NCBI GenBank assembly: GCA_024742285.1
Contig: JANSYR010000025.1
Location: forward strand, 1-55,087
Direction: 5' to 3'
From: a bacterium
Lineage (GTDB): Bacteria; Myxococcota_A; UBA9160; UBA4427
DNA length: 55,087 nt
This document shows, in pieces, positions 17,871-27,268 of this stretch. A program made the position numbers and the translations under genes. The stretch's first letter is position 1; every line of letters starts with the position of its first letter. The notes below the pieces were generated by a model, which had not been told where the DNA came from, did no database searches, and saw nothing but the letters and a program-made list of their open reading frames with translations.

Positions 17871-18956
17871 ATGAAAGCCGCCGTCACCCGTGAAGTCGGA
17901 CAGATCGCGCTCGAGGAGCTCGAGATCCTGCCGCCGTCGGCGGGCGAGCTGGCGATCCGGGTCGAAGCGACGGGGGTCTGCCACACGGACCTGAGCGCGC
18001 TCGAGGGGAAGTCGCCGATCCCGCGGCCGATGGTCCTGGGGCACGAAGGCGCGGGCGTCGTGACGGCGGTGGGGCAGGGCGTCGAGGGATTCGAGATCGG
18101 CGACAAGGTCGTCTGCTCGATCATCGCGCCCTGCGGCACCTGCTGGCAGTGCCTGCGCGGCGACGCGCCGATGTGCGAGCGCATCGTCTTCTACACGGGG
18201 AAGATGCAGGACGACACGACGCGACTCCGTCGGGGCGAAGAGGAGGTGTACAGCCTCTCGTATCAAGCGTCCTTCGCGGAGTCCGCCGTCGTGCCGGCCG
18301 CCTGCGCGGTTCGCGTTCCCCGGGAAGCGCCTCTCGAGAAGATCTGTGGCCTCGCGTGTGGCGTGAGCACCGGTCTCGGCGCCGCGATCGTGCGTGCCGA
18401 AGTGGAATCAGGCAGCTCGGTCGTCGTGATCGGCGCGGGCGGTGTCGGGCTCTCGGCGCTGATGGGGGCGCGCCTGCGCGGCGCATCGCGGTTGATCGCG
18501 GTCGACGTTCTTCCGTCGAAGCTCGTGAAGGCGCAGGAACTCGGTCTCGCGACAGACGTGATCGATGCGAGCGGGGAGGACGTTCCGGCGGCCGTTCGAC
18601 GGATCACCGGCGGTCGAGGGGCCGACTACTCCTTCGATGCGGTCGGCGCGCCCGGCGCCCTTCGGCAGGCCATCGAGTCGATCCGGCCCGGGGGCAAGAC
18701 CGTCGCGATCGGCCTCGTCGGCGCCGAGCACTTCGAGATTCCGACGCCGCAGATCATGCGACACAAATGGGTGACGGGGACGTTCGGCGGTTCGATCCAT
18801 CCCCAGCGGCACATCCCCGAGTTCGTCGACCTCTACCTGCGCGGGCAGCTCGATCTCGACGCCCTCATGGACACGACCTACGCCCTCGACGAGATCGAAT
18901 CGGCCTTCTCGGATCTCCACGCCGGACGCGTGACGCGCGGAGTCATCCGCTTCTAG
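17871..18956 (+). CDS. Zinc-dependent alcohol dehydrogenase
   Basis: This 361-residue medium-chain dehydrogenase has the same organisation as the one at 1535-2608. Catalytic zinc motif GVCHTDLS, GHEGAGVV, structural zinc cysteines in CGTCWQCLRGDAPMC, and cofactor motif GAGGVGLSA are intact; LACGVSTGLGA carries the third catalytic Cys. The upstream AAAGAGGAAAAG is a good ribosome site. It is transcribed away from the SDR unit and may share its control region. The fold and metal sites are certain; the alcohol substrate is not known. Confidence 0.93.
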   Translation: MKAAVTREVGQIALEELEILPPSAGELAIRVEATGVCHTDLSALEGKSPIPRPMVLGHEGAGVVTAVGQGVEGFEIGDKVVCSIIAPCGTCWQCLRGDAPMCERIVFYTGKMQDDTTRLRRGEEEVYSLSYQASFAESAVVPAACAVRVPREAPLEKICGLACGVSTGLGAAIVRAEVESGSSVVVIGAGGVGLSALMGARLRGASRLIAVDVLPSKLVKAQELGLATDVIDASGEDVPAAVRRITGGRGADYSFDAVGAPGALRQAIESIRPGGKTVAIGLVGAEHFEIPTPQIMRHKWVTGTFGGSIHPQRHIPEFVDLYLRGQLDLDALMDTTYALDEIESAFSDLHAGRVTRGVIRF

Positions 18957-19053
18957 CAGGGCGTCGCAGCGCCACGATTCGCCGTCGCCGCTCTGGACGG
19001 GACGTCCGTCGTCCCGTGCCAGGATCCGGAGCAGCGACCGCTCGCCGCGTCCC

Positions 19054-20346
19054 CTACCAGGGATGCACGCGAACCGGCAGCGTCTTGTAGCCCTTCACGA
19101 AGCAGGAGCGGACACGCTGGGGCTCGCCGACGACCTCGATCGTGCGGAAGCGCTTCAGGATCTCCTCCCAGAGCACGCGCACCTGCATCTCGGCGATCCG
19201 GCTGCCCATGCAGAAGTGGGGGCCCCAGCCGAACGAGAGGTGCTTCTTCGATTCCTTGCGGTCGATCAGGAACTCGTTCGCGCGCTCGATCGCGGTCTCG
19301 TCCCGGTTCGCGGAGACGTACCACATGACGACCTTCTCGCCTTCCTTGATCTGCTTTCCACCCAGGACCGTGTCGCGGGTCGCGGTTCGCCGCATGTGCG
19401 CGAGCGGCGTCTGCCAGCGGATCACTTCGTCGACGAAGCTGGGAATCAGGGACGGGTCGTTGCGGAGCTTCTCGTACTGCTCCGGATTCTCGTTGAGCGC
19501 GAGGACGCCGCCCGAGATCGTGTTCCGCGTCGTGTCGTTGCCGCCCACGATCAGGAGCATGAGCGTCCCGATGTAGGTGATGGGGTCGACGGCCGGATCG
19601 ATGTCGCTCGTGGCGTCCGCGTTCGCGAGGGCGCTCACGAAATCGAGGGTGTCGGACTCCTTGCCCTTCCGCTCGTTCCACAGCCGGGTGAAGGCCTGGA
19701 GACACTCGAGCATCGCGTTCTCGCGATCCTGCGTCGTCAGATTCTGGTCGGCGAGCTCCTCGTCGGTGATCGTGGCCATGTCCGACCAGTAGGTGAGCTT
19801 GCGCCGCGTCTCCCAGTCGAAGTCGAACATCGTGGCGAGCATCGCCGTCGTCAGCTCGATCGAGACCTTGTCGACCCAGTCGAAGGTCTCGCCGACCGGC
19901 AGCGAGTCGAGGATCGCGATCGCCCGTTCGCGCACGATCGGCTCGAGGGCCTTGATGTTGCGGGGCGAGGAGACCGGCTGGGCGACCTTGCGGTGGGCGG
20001 CGTGACGCTCGCCGTCCATCGTGATGAAGCCCGCGTTCTGGGTGACCGAGTCCTCGGGAATGTCGGCGATCACGATGTTGGGCTCGGAGGAGAAGGTCTC
20101 CGGGTCTTTCTCGACCGTCACGATGTCGTCGAATTTCGTGACGGACCAGTACGCGCCGAACTCGCTCTCGGCGCAGTAGTGGACCGGGGATTCGTTGCGC
20201 AGGCGTTCGAAGTAGCCCCAGTGGGAATCGGTGGTCCACAGCTCGTTGTCGCTCACGTCGATCTTCTCGAGCGGGATCGAGTACGGATCGGCGCCGGCCT
20301 GACCCTTGGCGGGGAACATCGTCTCGAGGTCGGTGGCTTCGCTCAT
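19054..20346 (-). CDS. Cytochrome P450
   Basis: This is a 430-residue soluble bacterial P450 (class I type), which hydroxylates a hydrophobic substrate using O2 and electrons from a ferredoxin system. The I-helix oxygen-activation motif is GGNDTTRN, the K-helix ExxR is EVIRWQ, and the haem-binding loop FGWGPHFCMGSR provides the thiolate C379. The N-terminal region with LRNESPVHYC and GAYWSVTKFDDI resembles the P450 group that acts on sterol side chains, fatty acids or terpenes, but I cannot assign a subfamily. No ferredoxin or reductase gene is adjacent. It is followed upstream by a TetR gene on the same strand. Confidence 0.95.
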   Translation of the reverse strand: MSEATDLETMFPAKGQAGADPYSIPLEKIDVSDNELWTTDSHWGYFERLRNESPVHYCAESEFGAYWSVTKFDDIVTVEKDPETFSSEPNIVIADIPEDSVTQNAGFITMDGERHAAHRKVAQPVSSPRNIKALEPIVRERAIAILDSLPVGETFDWVDKVSIELTTAMLATMFDFDWETRRKLTYWSDMATITDEELADQNLTTQDRENAMLECLQAFTRLWNERKGKESDTLDFVSALANADATSDIDPAVDPITYIGTLMLLIVGGNDTTRNTISGGVLALNENPEQYEKLRNDPSLIPSFVDEVIRWQTPLAHMRRTATRDTVLGGKQIKEGEKVVMWYVSANRDETAIERANEFLIDRKESKKHLSFGWGPHFCMGSRIAEMQVRVLWEEILKRFRTIEVVGEPQRVRSCFVKGYKTLPVRVHPW

Positions 20347-20394
20347 GTCGTTCCTTTCGGTTCGTTTCGGCGGCGCGCGATTCGCACGCGCGGG

Positions 20395-21033
20395 CTATAC
20401 GGGCTGGGGCTCGTGCAGGCCGAGCAGCCGACTCGCCATCGCGACCGCGTCGCGTTCGAGTCGGTGGGCCGCGTCGTCTGCGCTCGGCGCGTCGGGATGC
20501 TCTTCGATCATCGTGGGGATGGCGGCGACGGTGTAGAGGATCGCGCCCGCCAGCGAGGTGAAGAAGAGGTAGGGCTCGGCGTGGACGGGACGGATCTCGC
20601 CGGAGCGCGTCCCTTCTTCGAAGAGCGCGATGATGCGGTCGAGGATCAGTCCCGTTCGTTCCGCGAGCTCCTGGTCTTCGGAGGTCGCTTCACGAAGCGC
20701 GATCATCGCGATCGTCGGTCGCGCCGCGATCTTGCGCGCCGCCGCGCGAACCAGCGCGACGAGTCGTTCGCGGGGCGGCGCCGGCGTGTCGATCGCCGCC
20801 TCGATCGCGCCGACGAGGTCCGCGGTCAGGGTCTCGAGGACGGCGCGGTAGAGCTCCCGCTTGTCGGGGTAGTGGTAGAGGATCGCCGAGCCGACCATCC
20901 CGATGTCGTCCGCCACGTCGTCGAGCCGCGTCTTGTCGAATCCGCTCGCAGCGAAGCGCAGCTCGGCCGCCGACAGGATCTGGCGGCGGGTGCGCTCGGC
21001 CTTGGAGAGGCGGGGTTCGGGGTCGGTCGACAC
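20395..21033 (-). CDS. TetR family regulator
   Basis: This 212-residue regulator has the HTH sequence TRLDDVADDIGMVGSAILYHYPDKRELYRAV at residues about 35-65. The C-terminal domain has ALREATSEDQELAE and hydrophobic helices for ligand binding. It precedes the P450 gene by 48 bases on the same strand, so both may be in one transcript. A palindrome at 21050-21071, 17 bases upstream of its start, may be the operator and suggests autoregulation. Confidence 0.88.
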   Translation of the reverse strand: MSTDPEPRLSKAERTRRQILSAAELRFAASGFDKTRLDDVADDIGMVGSAILYHYPDKRELYRAVLETLTADLVGAIEAAIDTPAPPRERLVALVRAAARKIAARPTIAMIALREATSEDQELAERTGLILDRIIALFEEGTRSGEIRPVHAEPYLFFTSLAGAILYTVAAIPTMIEEHPDAPSADDAAHRLERDAVAMASRLLGLHEPQPV

Positions 21034-21049
21034 GGGGGCCCTCGCAGCG

Positions 21050-21071
21050 TTTTTGAGTTGTTACCCAAAAA
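21050..21071. promoter_or_regulatory. AT-rich palindrome upstream of TetR/P450 genes
   Basis: TTTTTG and CAAAAA arms flank a 10-base centre (GAGTTGTTACCC region), one of the few AT-rich patches in this stretch. It lies directly upstream of the TetR start and within the gap before the Rieske gene end. Operator and promoter element is the likely role. Confidence 0.4.
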
Positions 21072-21208
21072 TGAGCAGCGAGTCAAAAAACGGGTCGCGA
21101 GGTCGCCCTGATCGGCAGGCGCGGATTCCGGGCGTGCGGACAGAGCGCGCACGTGTCCCGCGGGGCGCGACGCGAGCGAGGGGCGGACCGGTGCCTGCCC
21201 GCGCCGAT

Positions 21209-22327
21209 CTACGGCGTCGCCAGGGCCTCGCGGAGATTGCGATGGAAGTGGATGAGCGCGCTCTCGAAGTGGCCGAAGGTGAAGTGCTCGTTCGCGCCGC
21301 TCTCCATGGTCCGCTGGATGCTCTCGGCGAGGGCGCGGTCTTCCGGGGCGCCGGTCTGGGTCACGAAGCGGGCGTCGCGCCTGGCCGTCTCGATGGCGGC
21401 CGGATCTCCGGCCGTATGCGCCAGCGAGTAGGCGAGGCTCCGCGTTCGACCGGGGGAGACGGGTTCGAGGATGACCAGGATCGTATGGTGGGAGAGGACG
21501 GTGACCAGCGCATTCGGGAAGAGGTGGTAGACCTGGGTCACGCGGCCTTCGAGACGCCGCTCGTCGGCAGGCACGTCGGCCAGCTTCTCGATCCGCCGGA
21601 AGGGGAAGGTCACGCGGCTGTTTCGCCCGACGTGCTCGATCACGTTCAGGTTGTCGTAGCCGTAGGGGTAGAACGTCTCCGGATGGCCGAAACGGATGTG
21701 GTAGCCCTCGAGGGCGCCTTCGAGTGACACCTTCCAGTTCACTTCGGCCACGTTGTCGTGCGCGTCGATCAGGTCGTCGTCGTCGGAGAGCAGCTCGGGC
21801 AACCCTTCGCCGGCCCGGTACCCGCTCGCGTTGCCGTTCTGGGTGACGAAGACGATCCCCGAATGCTCCTCGGCGACGACGGGAATCAGGCCGTGCGTGC
21901 TCTTGTCGAGGTCGGGAAAACCGTGCTCGTGCTGGACGCGCAGGAGCTCTCCGTCGAGTCCGTAGGTCCAGCCGTGGAAGGGACAGACGAAAGTGTTCGC
22001 GCAGCCCGTTCCACTCGCCACCTCCGCGCCGCGATGGCGGCAGGCGTTGCGGAAGGCGCGGACCTGCCCGTCCTTTCCACGAACGGCGAGAATCGGCACG
22101 CCGGCGGCCTGGCGGGCGACGTAGTCGCCTGGATTCCGGAGCGCGGCGGACGGGCAGAAGGGGACGGGGATCCGGCGCAGCAGCTCGACCTCCTGACGAA
22201 GGCGGGCCTCGCTCCGGTAGTTCTCGACCGGCTCGTGCCAGACCTCGTCGCCCTCGTCGGTCGTGCCGGCGCGCACGTGCGAGAGGACCCGCTCGGTCAC
22301 GGCGTTGTCGTCCATGAATGCCTGCAT
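21209..22327 (-). CDS. Rieske non-haem iron oxygenase, alpha subunit
   Basis: This 372-residue ring-hydroxylating or demethylating oxygenase has the Rieske [2Fe-2S] ligands C96-R-H98 and C115-P-F-H118 and the mononuclear iron histidines H210 and H215 in EGALEGYHIRFGH. A 2-His facial triad completed by a downstream Asp is expected, but I cannot pin that residue. Members oxidise aromatic rings, choline-like amines or sterol nuclei with electrons from a separate reductase. No beta subunit or reductase is adjacent, which suits the single-component alpha3 type. Starts at 22327 and 22315 (both ATG, in frame) are possible. Confidence 0.9.
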   Translation of the reverse strand: MQAFMDDNAVTERVLSHVRAGTTDEGDEVWHEPVENYRSEARLRQEVELLRRIPVPFCPSAALRNPGDYVARQAAGVPILAVRGKDGQVRAFRNACRHRGAEVASGTGCANTFVCPFHGWTYGLDGELLRVQHEHGFPDLDKSTHGLIPVVAEEHSGIVFVTQNGNASGYRAGEGLPELLSDDDDLIDAHDNVAEVNWKVSLEGALEGYHIRFGHPETFYPYGYDNLNVIEHVGRNSRVTFPFRRIEKLADVPADERRLEGRVTQVYHLFPNALVTVLSHHTILVILEPVSPGRTRSLAYSLAHTAGDPAAIETARRDARFVTQTGAPEDRALAESIQRTMESGANEHFTFGHFESALIHFHRNLREALATP

Positions 22328-22479
22328 GACGCTCGTCCCGATCCTTCCCGTCCCGATTCCCCGGGGCGCCCGATCACGCTAGATCCCGCCGCCTTCCCGT
22401 GTCAACCAGACGGGAGATCGCTCCGGACGACACTTCGATGCGACGACGGCCACGGGGCTCTGTAGACTCTCCGGTCACG

Positions 22480-23283
22480 ATGCAGCTGCAGGCTCTCGAT
22501 CACGTCCATTTCGTCGTTCCGGATCTCCAGCGGGCGAAGGAGATCTACGGGCCCTTCCTGCGCGGCGAGTTCGTGCCCGACTACGGCGGGCCCGAGATGA
22601 ACGCCTGGGGCGGTTGGAACTCGAGCGGCGGCGACTTCATCCAGCCGATCGAGCTCGAGAAGTCGGTCTTCGGCGGACCGCCCATGCCGCGACACGGGCT
22701 CCTCGCCGTGTCGTACCGGGTCGCCGACATCGACGACGGGATCGAGGAGGCCCAGTCGGCCGGGCTCGTCGTGCGAAGCCGGGTGGGCAGCGAGGACATC
22801 GGGCTCGGGAAGAACGTCGTGCAGGCGCAGCTCGAGCCGGAGCCGGTCTCGAAGCTTCCCTTCGAGCTCGTCGAACATCAGCTCCCCGGCGAATACGTGC
22901 CGCTGACGGAGACCGCCGTCCACCACATCGAGCTCGGGGTGTCGGATCTCGAGGCGGCGGCGGAGGCGCTCACGCCGATCCTCGGCGACGAATTCGAGCC
23001 CGAGCGCCACGACCTCGAGCGGGGGCTGCGTTCGCGGCTCCACCGCCGTCTCGGTCTTCGTCTGACGGTCCCGCGCGACGCGAACGATGCGCTGCTGCCA
23101 GCGGTCTGGCAGCCCGGTCTGTCCACGATCGGTTTCCATTGCCGCGCCCTGCCGGATGCCGTCGAGGTCGCGCGCCGCGCCGGTCTGAAGGTTCTCCGCG
23201 AGGTCGAGACCCACGCCGGGCGCGAGGTCGATTTCGAATCCTGGGCCGGCGTGACGCTCCGATTGGTCGAGCAGCCGGGTTGA
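22480..23283 (+). CDS. VOC-fold protein, two-module
   Basis: This 267-residue protein opens with LDHVHFVVPDLQRAKEIYGPFL, a clear vicinal-oxygen-chelate module, and a second module begins at VHHIELGVSDLEAAAEAL. Final segment EVDFESWAGVTLRLVEQPG gives a candidate metal Glu. Two-module architecture matches extradiol-like or epimerase-like VOC proteins, but the metal ligands are not clear enough for a reaction. The ATG at 22480 begins where homology begins; frames extending upstream are not convincing. Divergent from the Rieske gene and 43 bases ahead of the PQQ-type dehydrogenase. Confidence 0.78.
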   Translation: MQLQALDHVHFVVPDLQRAKEIYGPFLRGEFVPDYGGPEMNAWGGWNSSGGDFIQPIELEKSVFGGPPMPRHGLLAVSYRVADIDDGIEEAQSAGLVVRSRVGSEDIGLGKNVVQAQLEPEPVSKLPFELVEHQLPGEYVPLTETAVHHIELGVSDLEAAAEALTPILGDEFEPERHDLERGLRSRLHRRLGLRLTVPRDANDALLPAVWQPGLSTIGFHCRALPDAVEVARRAGLKVLREVETHAGREVDFESWAGVTLRLVEQPG

Positions 23284-23326
23284 TCGGGAGTGTGCGCGGA
23301 CGGACCGGTCCGCGCATACTCGGTTC

Positions 23327-25192
23327 ATGATCCGAAGTCTGCTGCGCGCCCCGATCGTCCTTCCCTTCCTCCTCCTCGTCGGCCTCGCCTGCGCCGACTC
23401 GACCCGCGACGCGATCGAAGCGCCTCCCGATCCGTCGGGTGCGCAGGTCTTCGCTGACAACTGCGCCGTGTGTCACACGCTGCCGCTCATGGCCTATCAG
23501 TTCCCCCAGATGAGGGGGCGGCCGCCGGGCTTCGTCTACGACGCCCTGACGACGGGGCCGATGCGTCGGATCGGTCGGAACCTCGACGAGGCGAGCCGTC
23601 GCGCCGCGGCGGAGTTCTTCACGGGCGTGGACTTCGGGACCCCCGAGAGCGAACGCGACTACGTCGTCTCGCCGGCGTGCGAGGGCGACCGGCTCGCCTT
23701 CGACTGGAGCGACCGGGCCCATCCGAACTGGGGCGGGAGTCTGCGCAACCATCGGAACGTCGCGTCGGGCGAAGGCTACTCCCGCGCGGAGGTCGAAGCG
23801 CTCGCCGTCCAATGGGTGGTCGCGTTTCCGGAGGCGACGCAGCTGCGATCCCACCCGACCGCGGGCGGCGGGGCGCTCTTCGTCGGCAGCCACAACGGAT
23901 CCGTCTACGCCCTCGATCAGGAGACGGGCTGTACGCGCTGGCACTTCAAGGCCGGGGCGGAGGTGCGCAGCGCGATCACGCTCACGCAGAAGCCCGGTGC
24001 GACGGGGTCGGACGACATGCTCGCGGTCTTCGCGGACCGCGCCGCCAACACCTATGCCGTCGACGCCGAGACGGGATCGCTCGTCTGGAAGACCTCCGTC
24101 GACCCGCATCCCTCGGCGGCGGTCACGGGCTCCGTGAGTGCTTTCGATGGGCACGAAGAGGCGCCCATCTCGTCGAACGAGGACGTCGGTCCGCTCGACA
24201 AGACCTATCCCTGCTGCACGCACTCGGGGGCCGTCGTCGCCGTCGACGCGGGGACGGGCGAGATCCTCTGGCGGACCGCGACGGTCGAAGAGGCGCCGCG
24301 GGTCACGGGGCATACCGATGCGGGCACGGAGATCCGCGGTCCGTCGGGCGCGAGCGTCTGGAACACGCCGACAGTCTCGCGCCGCCACGGCCTGCTCTTC
24401 GTCGGTTCGGGCAACAATCACAGCCGGCCGGCGTCGCCCAGAAGCGACTCGATCCTGGCGATGGACGTCGAGACCGGGCGGGTCGTCTGGAGTCACCAGG
24501 CCCAGACCGGCGACGCCTGGAATGCCGCCTGCCTCTGGAGCGTCTCGGATCAGGTCGGCTGCCCGACGCCCGTCGGACCCGACGTCGACTTCGGTGCGAC
24601 CACGATGCTCGTCGAGCGGGGCGGCCGGGAGGTGTTGGTCGCGGGAGCGAAGTCCGGCGTGCTGCACGCCTTCGACGCCGAGACCGGCTCGCTGGTGTGG
24701 CGGCGGCGCATCTCGCAGGGCGGGGCGGAAGACGGGATCCGCTACGGCATGGCGACGCGCGACGGCGTGCTCTACGTCCCCAGCACCGACGCCCGCGACG
24801 ATCCGTCTCACGGCGCGACCGCGCGGCCCGGGCTCTACGCGGTCACGCTCGACGAAGCGAAGCCGATCTGGACGGTGGATCGCGAGACGCTCTGTGCGGG
24901 ATCGGGGGGCTGCGACGATGCGATCGGGGCGCCTCCGCTCGCGATGGACGAGGTGCTCTTCGTCGGCGCGGTCGACGGCGTGCTCTATGCCCTCGACCGC
25001 GAGACCGGCGCCGTTCTCTGGCGGATGGAGACCGCGCGCGAGTTCGAGACGCTGCGTGGGACGACGACACGGGGCGGTGCGCTCTACGGAACGGTCGGGC
25101 CGATGTACGCCAACGGACGTCTCTTCGTGAGCTCGGGCTACGGCCAGGCCGAGCGGCCCGGCAATGCGCTGATCGCGCTCGCGCCGGAGTAG
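23327..25192 (+). CDS. Exported PQQ-type dehydrogenase with N-terminal c-type haem domain
   Basis: This 621-residue protein has a signal peptide (hydrophobic residues 9-20; cleavage near GLACA). A small haem domain follows with C46-A-V-C49-H50, and then an eight-bladed propeller with repeats such as GSVYALDQETGCTRW, NTYAVDAETGSLVW, VVAVDAGTGEILW and GVLYALDRETGAVLW. N-terminal cytochrome plus PQQ propeller is the layout of polyvinyl-alcohol-dehydrogenase-like quinohaemoproteins, which oxidise alcohols in the periplasm and pass electrons to the respiratory chain. A disulphide-type CC pair (YPCCTHS) is present. It lies in a plus-strand run with VOC, LLM and unknown genes. Confidence 0.87.
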   Translation: MIRSLLRAPIVLPFLLLVGLACADSTRDAIEAPPDPSGAQVFADNCAVCHTLPLMAYQFPQMRGRPPGFVYDALTTGPMRRIGRNLDEASRRAAAEFFTGVDFGTPESERDYVVSPACEGDRLAFDWSDRAHPNWGGSLRNHRNVASGEGYSRAEVEALAVQWVVAFPEATQLRSHPTAGGGALFVGSHNGSVYALDQETGCTRWHFKAGAEVRSAITLTQKPGATGSDDMLAVFADRAANTYAVDAETGSLVWKTSVDPHPSAAVTGSVSAFDGHEEAPISSNEDVGPLDKTYPCCTHSGAVVAVDAGTGEILWRTATVEEAPRVTGHTDAGTEIRGPSGASVWNTPTVSRRHGLLFVGSGNNHSRPASPRSDSILAMDVETGRVVWSHQAQTGDAWNAACLWSVSDQVGCPTPVGPDVDFGATTMLVERGGREVLVAGAKSGVLHAFDAETGSLVWRRRISQGGAEDGIRYGMATRDGVLYVPSTDARDDPSHGATARPGLYAVTLDEAKPIWTVDRETLCAGSGGCDDAIGAPPLAMDEVLFVGAVDGVLYALDRETGAVLWRMETAREFETLRGTTTRGGALYGTVGPMYANGRLFVSSGYGQAERPGNALIALAPE

Positions 25193-25240
25193 GCGCGATG
25201 GCGAACGCTCCGGGACCGGCGCGGCAGACGGAGAGATGAC

Positions 25241-26122
25241 GTGAAGATTGGAATGACGCTGCCGGTGACGGAGCCGGGATGGTCGCGGGAGATCCTGCTC
25301 GAGTGGGCGAAGCGGATCGACGCCGGGCCCTACAGCAGTCTCGCCCTCGGCGAACGGATCTGTTTTCCGAACCCCGAGCTGATGACGACGCTCGGGGCGT
25401 GCGCGGTCCTCACGGAGCGCGTGGATCTCGTCACGACGGTGCTGATCCTCTCGGCCCACGACCCGGTCCTCACGGCGAAGCAGCTGGCCACCGTCGACAT
25501 GATGTCCGGGGGCCGACTGAAGGTCGGTGTCGGGACCGGCGGGCGGGACGAGGACTACCGCGCGATCGGCGTCTCGAGCGACCAGAAGCGGATTCACGTG
25601 CTCGAGGAGCACGTCGAGATCCTGCGACGGGTCTGGCGAGGGGAGAAGGTGGTGGAGGACACGCTCCGTCCCGTCGAACCCTTCCCGGTCCAGGCCGGCG
25701 GACCCCGATTGCTGTCGGGGGCGATGGGGCCGAAGGCGATGGCGAGTGCCGCACGCTGGGCGGACGGGCTGAGCGGTATGACGATCATGGCCGACCCGCG
25801 CGACGTCGAGGCGAGCTTCGAGATGGCTCGAAAGGCGTGGCGCGATGCCGGCCGAACGGAGCCCCCCGAGCTCAACACGGCGCTCTGGTTCGCGATCGGC
25901 GACGGCGCCGACGAGCAGGCGGCCACGCACCTCGCGCGCTACTTCAACTGGGTCGATCCGGCGGCGCGCGAGGCGATGGTGGCTTCCGCGGGGTTCCGAG
26001 GCTCGGCGCAGGATTTTCGCGACCTCGTATCCGCCATCGCCGACACGGGGGCGAACGAGCTCCTGTTGATCCCGACGTCGATCGACCCGGACGAAGTCGA
26101 CCGCGTGGCCGATCTGATCTGA
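25241..26122 (+). CDS. LLM class flavin-dependent oxidoreductase
   Basis: This 293-residue luciferase-like monooxygenase family protein uses reduced FMN or F420. Family features are MKIGMTLPVTEPG at the start, the TTVLILSAHDPVLTAKQLATVDMMSGGRLKVGVGTGG block, which forms the central TIM-barrel strands, and the ELLLIPTSIDPDEVDRVADLI end. It begins with GTG at 25241 after a GGAGAG site. Which flavin it uses is not decidable from sequence. Co-directional with the PQQ dehydrogenase 48 bases upstream and an unknown gene 41 bases downstream, so probably one operon. Confidence 0.9.
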   Translation: MKIGMTLPVTEPGWSREILLEWAKRIDAGPYSSLALGERICFPNPELMTTLGACAVLTERVDLVTTVLILSAHDPVLTAKQLATVDMMSGGRLKVGVGTGGRDEDYRAIGVSSDQKRIHVLEEHVEILRRVWRGEKVVEDTLRPVEPFPVQAGGPRLLSGAMGPKAMASAARWADGLSGMTIMADPRDVEASFEMARKAWRDAGRTEPPELNTALWFAIGDGADEQAATHLARYFNWVDPAAREAMVASAGFRGSAQDFRDLVSAIADTGANELLLIPTSIDPDEVDRVADLI

Positions 26123-26163
26123 ACCGCCGCTACGGCCGACGAACGAGAAAAGAGAGAATCGAG

Positions 26164-27255
26164 ATGCCGATCGCCCTCGACGAGTTTCCGATCCATCAGG
26201 GTCCGGAGTCGATGAAGCACTTCCTGACGAGCGATCGCAACGTGTACGATCGCTGCATCATGCACGCCCTCGACCGCACCGGGGAGGTCCAGGTCGCCGC
26301 GGGCCTCGGCGTCTATCCCGGCGTGGGGGTCATCGACTGCTACGTGGCGATTCGTGAGGGGCGAAGACTCACGTCGCTCCGGACTTCGGGGTCGCTCTCC
26401 GACGACCGGATGACGCAGCGGGTCGGACCGATGGTGATCGACGTGGAGAAGGCCCTCGAGACCGTGTCGTTCCGATGCGACGACGCGGGGAACGGCATCG
26501 AGGTCGATCTGACCTGGCAGGCGGCCGTGCCCGCGACGGACGAGCCGCGTCACATCATGCGCCAGGGCGAGACGACGATCCTCGACGCGTTCCGCTTCGT
26601 TCAGCAGGCCGACGTCACGGGCCGGGTGCGCGTGGACGACCGGACGACGACGGCCATGGACTGGGTCGGCGCGCGCGACCGCTCCTGGGGCGTGCGTCCC
26701 GTCGGTGACGCGACGAGCCCGCAACGACCCTTCGGTGATCACGCGATGTGGTGGTGCTGGATTCCGCTTCGCTTCGACGATTTCTCACTCATGTTCGTGC
26801 TCGAGGAGCAGCCGGACGGCTACCGCACGATCAACCACGCCATCCGGGTTCGTCCTGACGGCCGCGTCGATCAGCTCGGTTGGCCCGAGGTCGACATCGA
26901 ATACGCGCCGGGAACCCGCTATCCGGTTCGCGCACGCCTCGCGCTGAAGGAGCGGGGCGGGAAGGCGCTCGAGCTCGACATCGAGCCCCTCGGCCCGATG
27001 CCCCTCAGCGTGGGGCTCGGGTACGGGCCGGACGACGATGGATGGAACCACGGCCGATGGATGGGCGAGAAGTGGCTCGAACGCGTCGACCACGATCTGG
27101 ATGCCGAGGCGACGAAGCAGCGGGTCGCCTGGAGCATGATCGACCATGCCGCGCGTGCCACGCTGGAGGGCCAGGCCGGCTACGGGATCTTCGAACACCT
27201 CTGCATCGGTCGTCACGACCCCTCCGGCTTTCCCGACCTGATGACGATGGCCTAG
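26164..27255 (+). CDS. Uncharacterised protein, possible lipocalin-like beta fold
   Basis: This 363-residue soluble protein has no signal peptide and no recognisable catalytic motif. It is rich in beta-strand-like segments with Trp and Asp (GARDRSWGVRPVGD, WWCWIPLRFDDF, GYGIFEHLCIGRH). The RDRSWGVRP and FEH motifs recall a large uncharacterised family with a CrtC/AttH-like lipocalin fold that is common next to steroid and terpene catabolic genes. That link is from memory and weak. The ATG follows AGAGAATCGAG. It is last in the plus-strand run VOC, PQQ, LLM, unknown. Confidence 0.65.
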   Translation: MPIALDEFPIHQGPESMKHFLTSDRNVYDRCIMHALDRTGEVQVAAGLGVYPGVGVIDCYVAIREGRRLTSLRTSGSLSDDRMTQRVGPMVIDVEKALETVSFRCDDAGNGIEVDLTWQAAVPATDEPRHIMRQGETTILDAFRFVQQADVTGRVRVDDRTTTAMDWVGARDRSWGVRPVGDATSPQRPFGDHAMWWCWIPLRFDDFSLMFVLEEQPDGYRTINHAIRVRPDGRVDQLGWPEVDIEYAPGTRYPVRARLALKERGGKALELDIEPLGPMPLSVGLGYGPDDDGWNHGRWMGEKWLERVDHDLDAEATKQRVAWSMIDHAARATLEGQAGYGIFEHLCIGRHDPSGFPDLMTMA

Positions 27256-27268
27256 CGGAGCCGGCGCC

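Noticed and set aside
22970-25930. Very long minus-strand frame opposite the VOC, PQQ and LLM genes
   Set aside because: It is Arg/Asp/Val-rich with no domain, mirrors codon structure of the three real plus-strand genes and is typical for GC-rich shadow frames.
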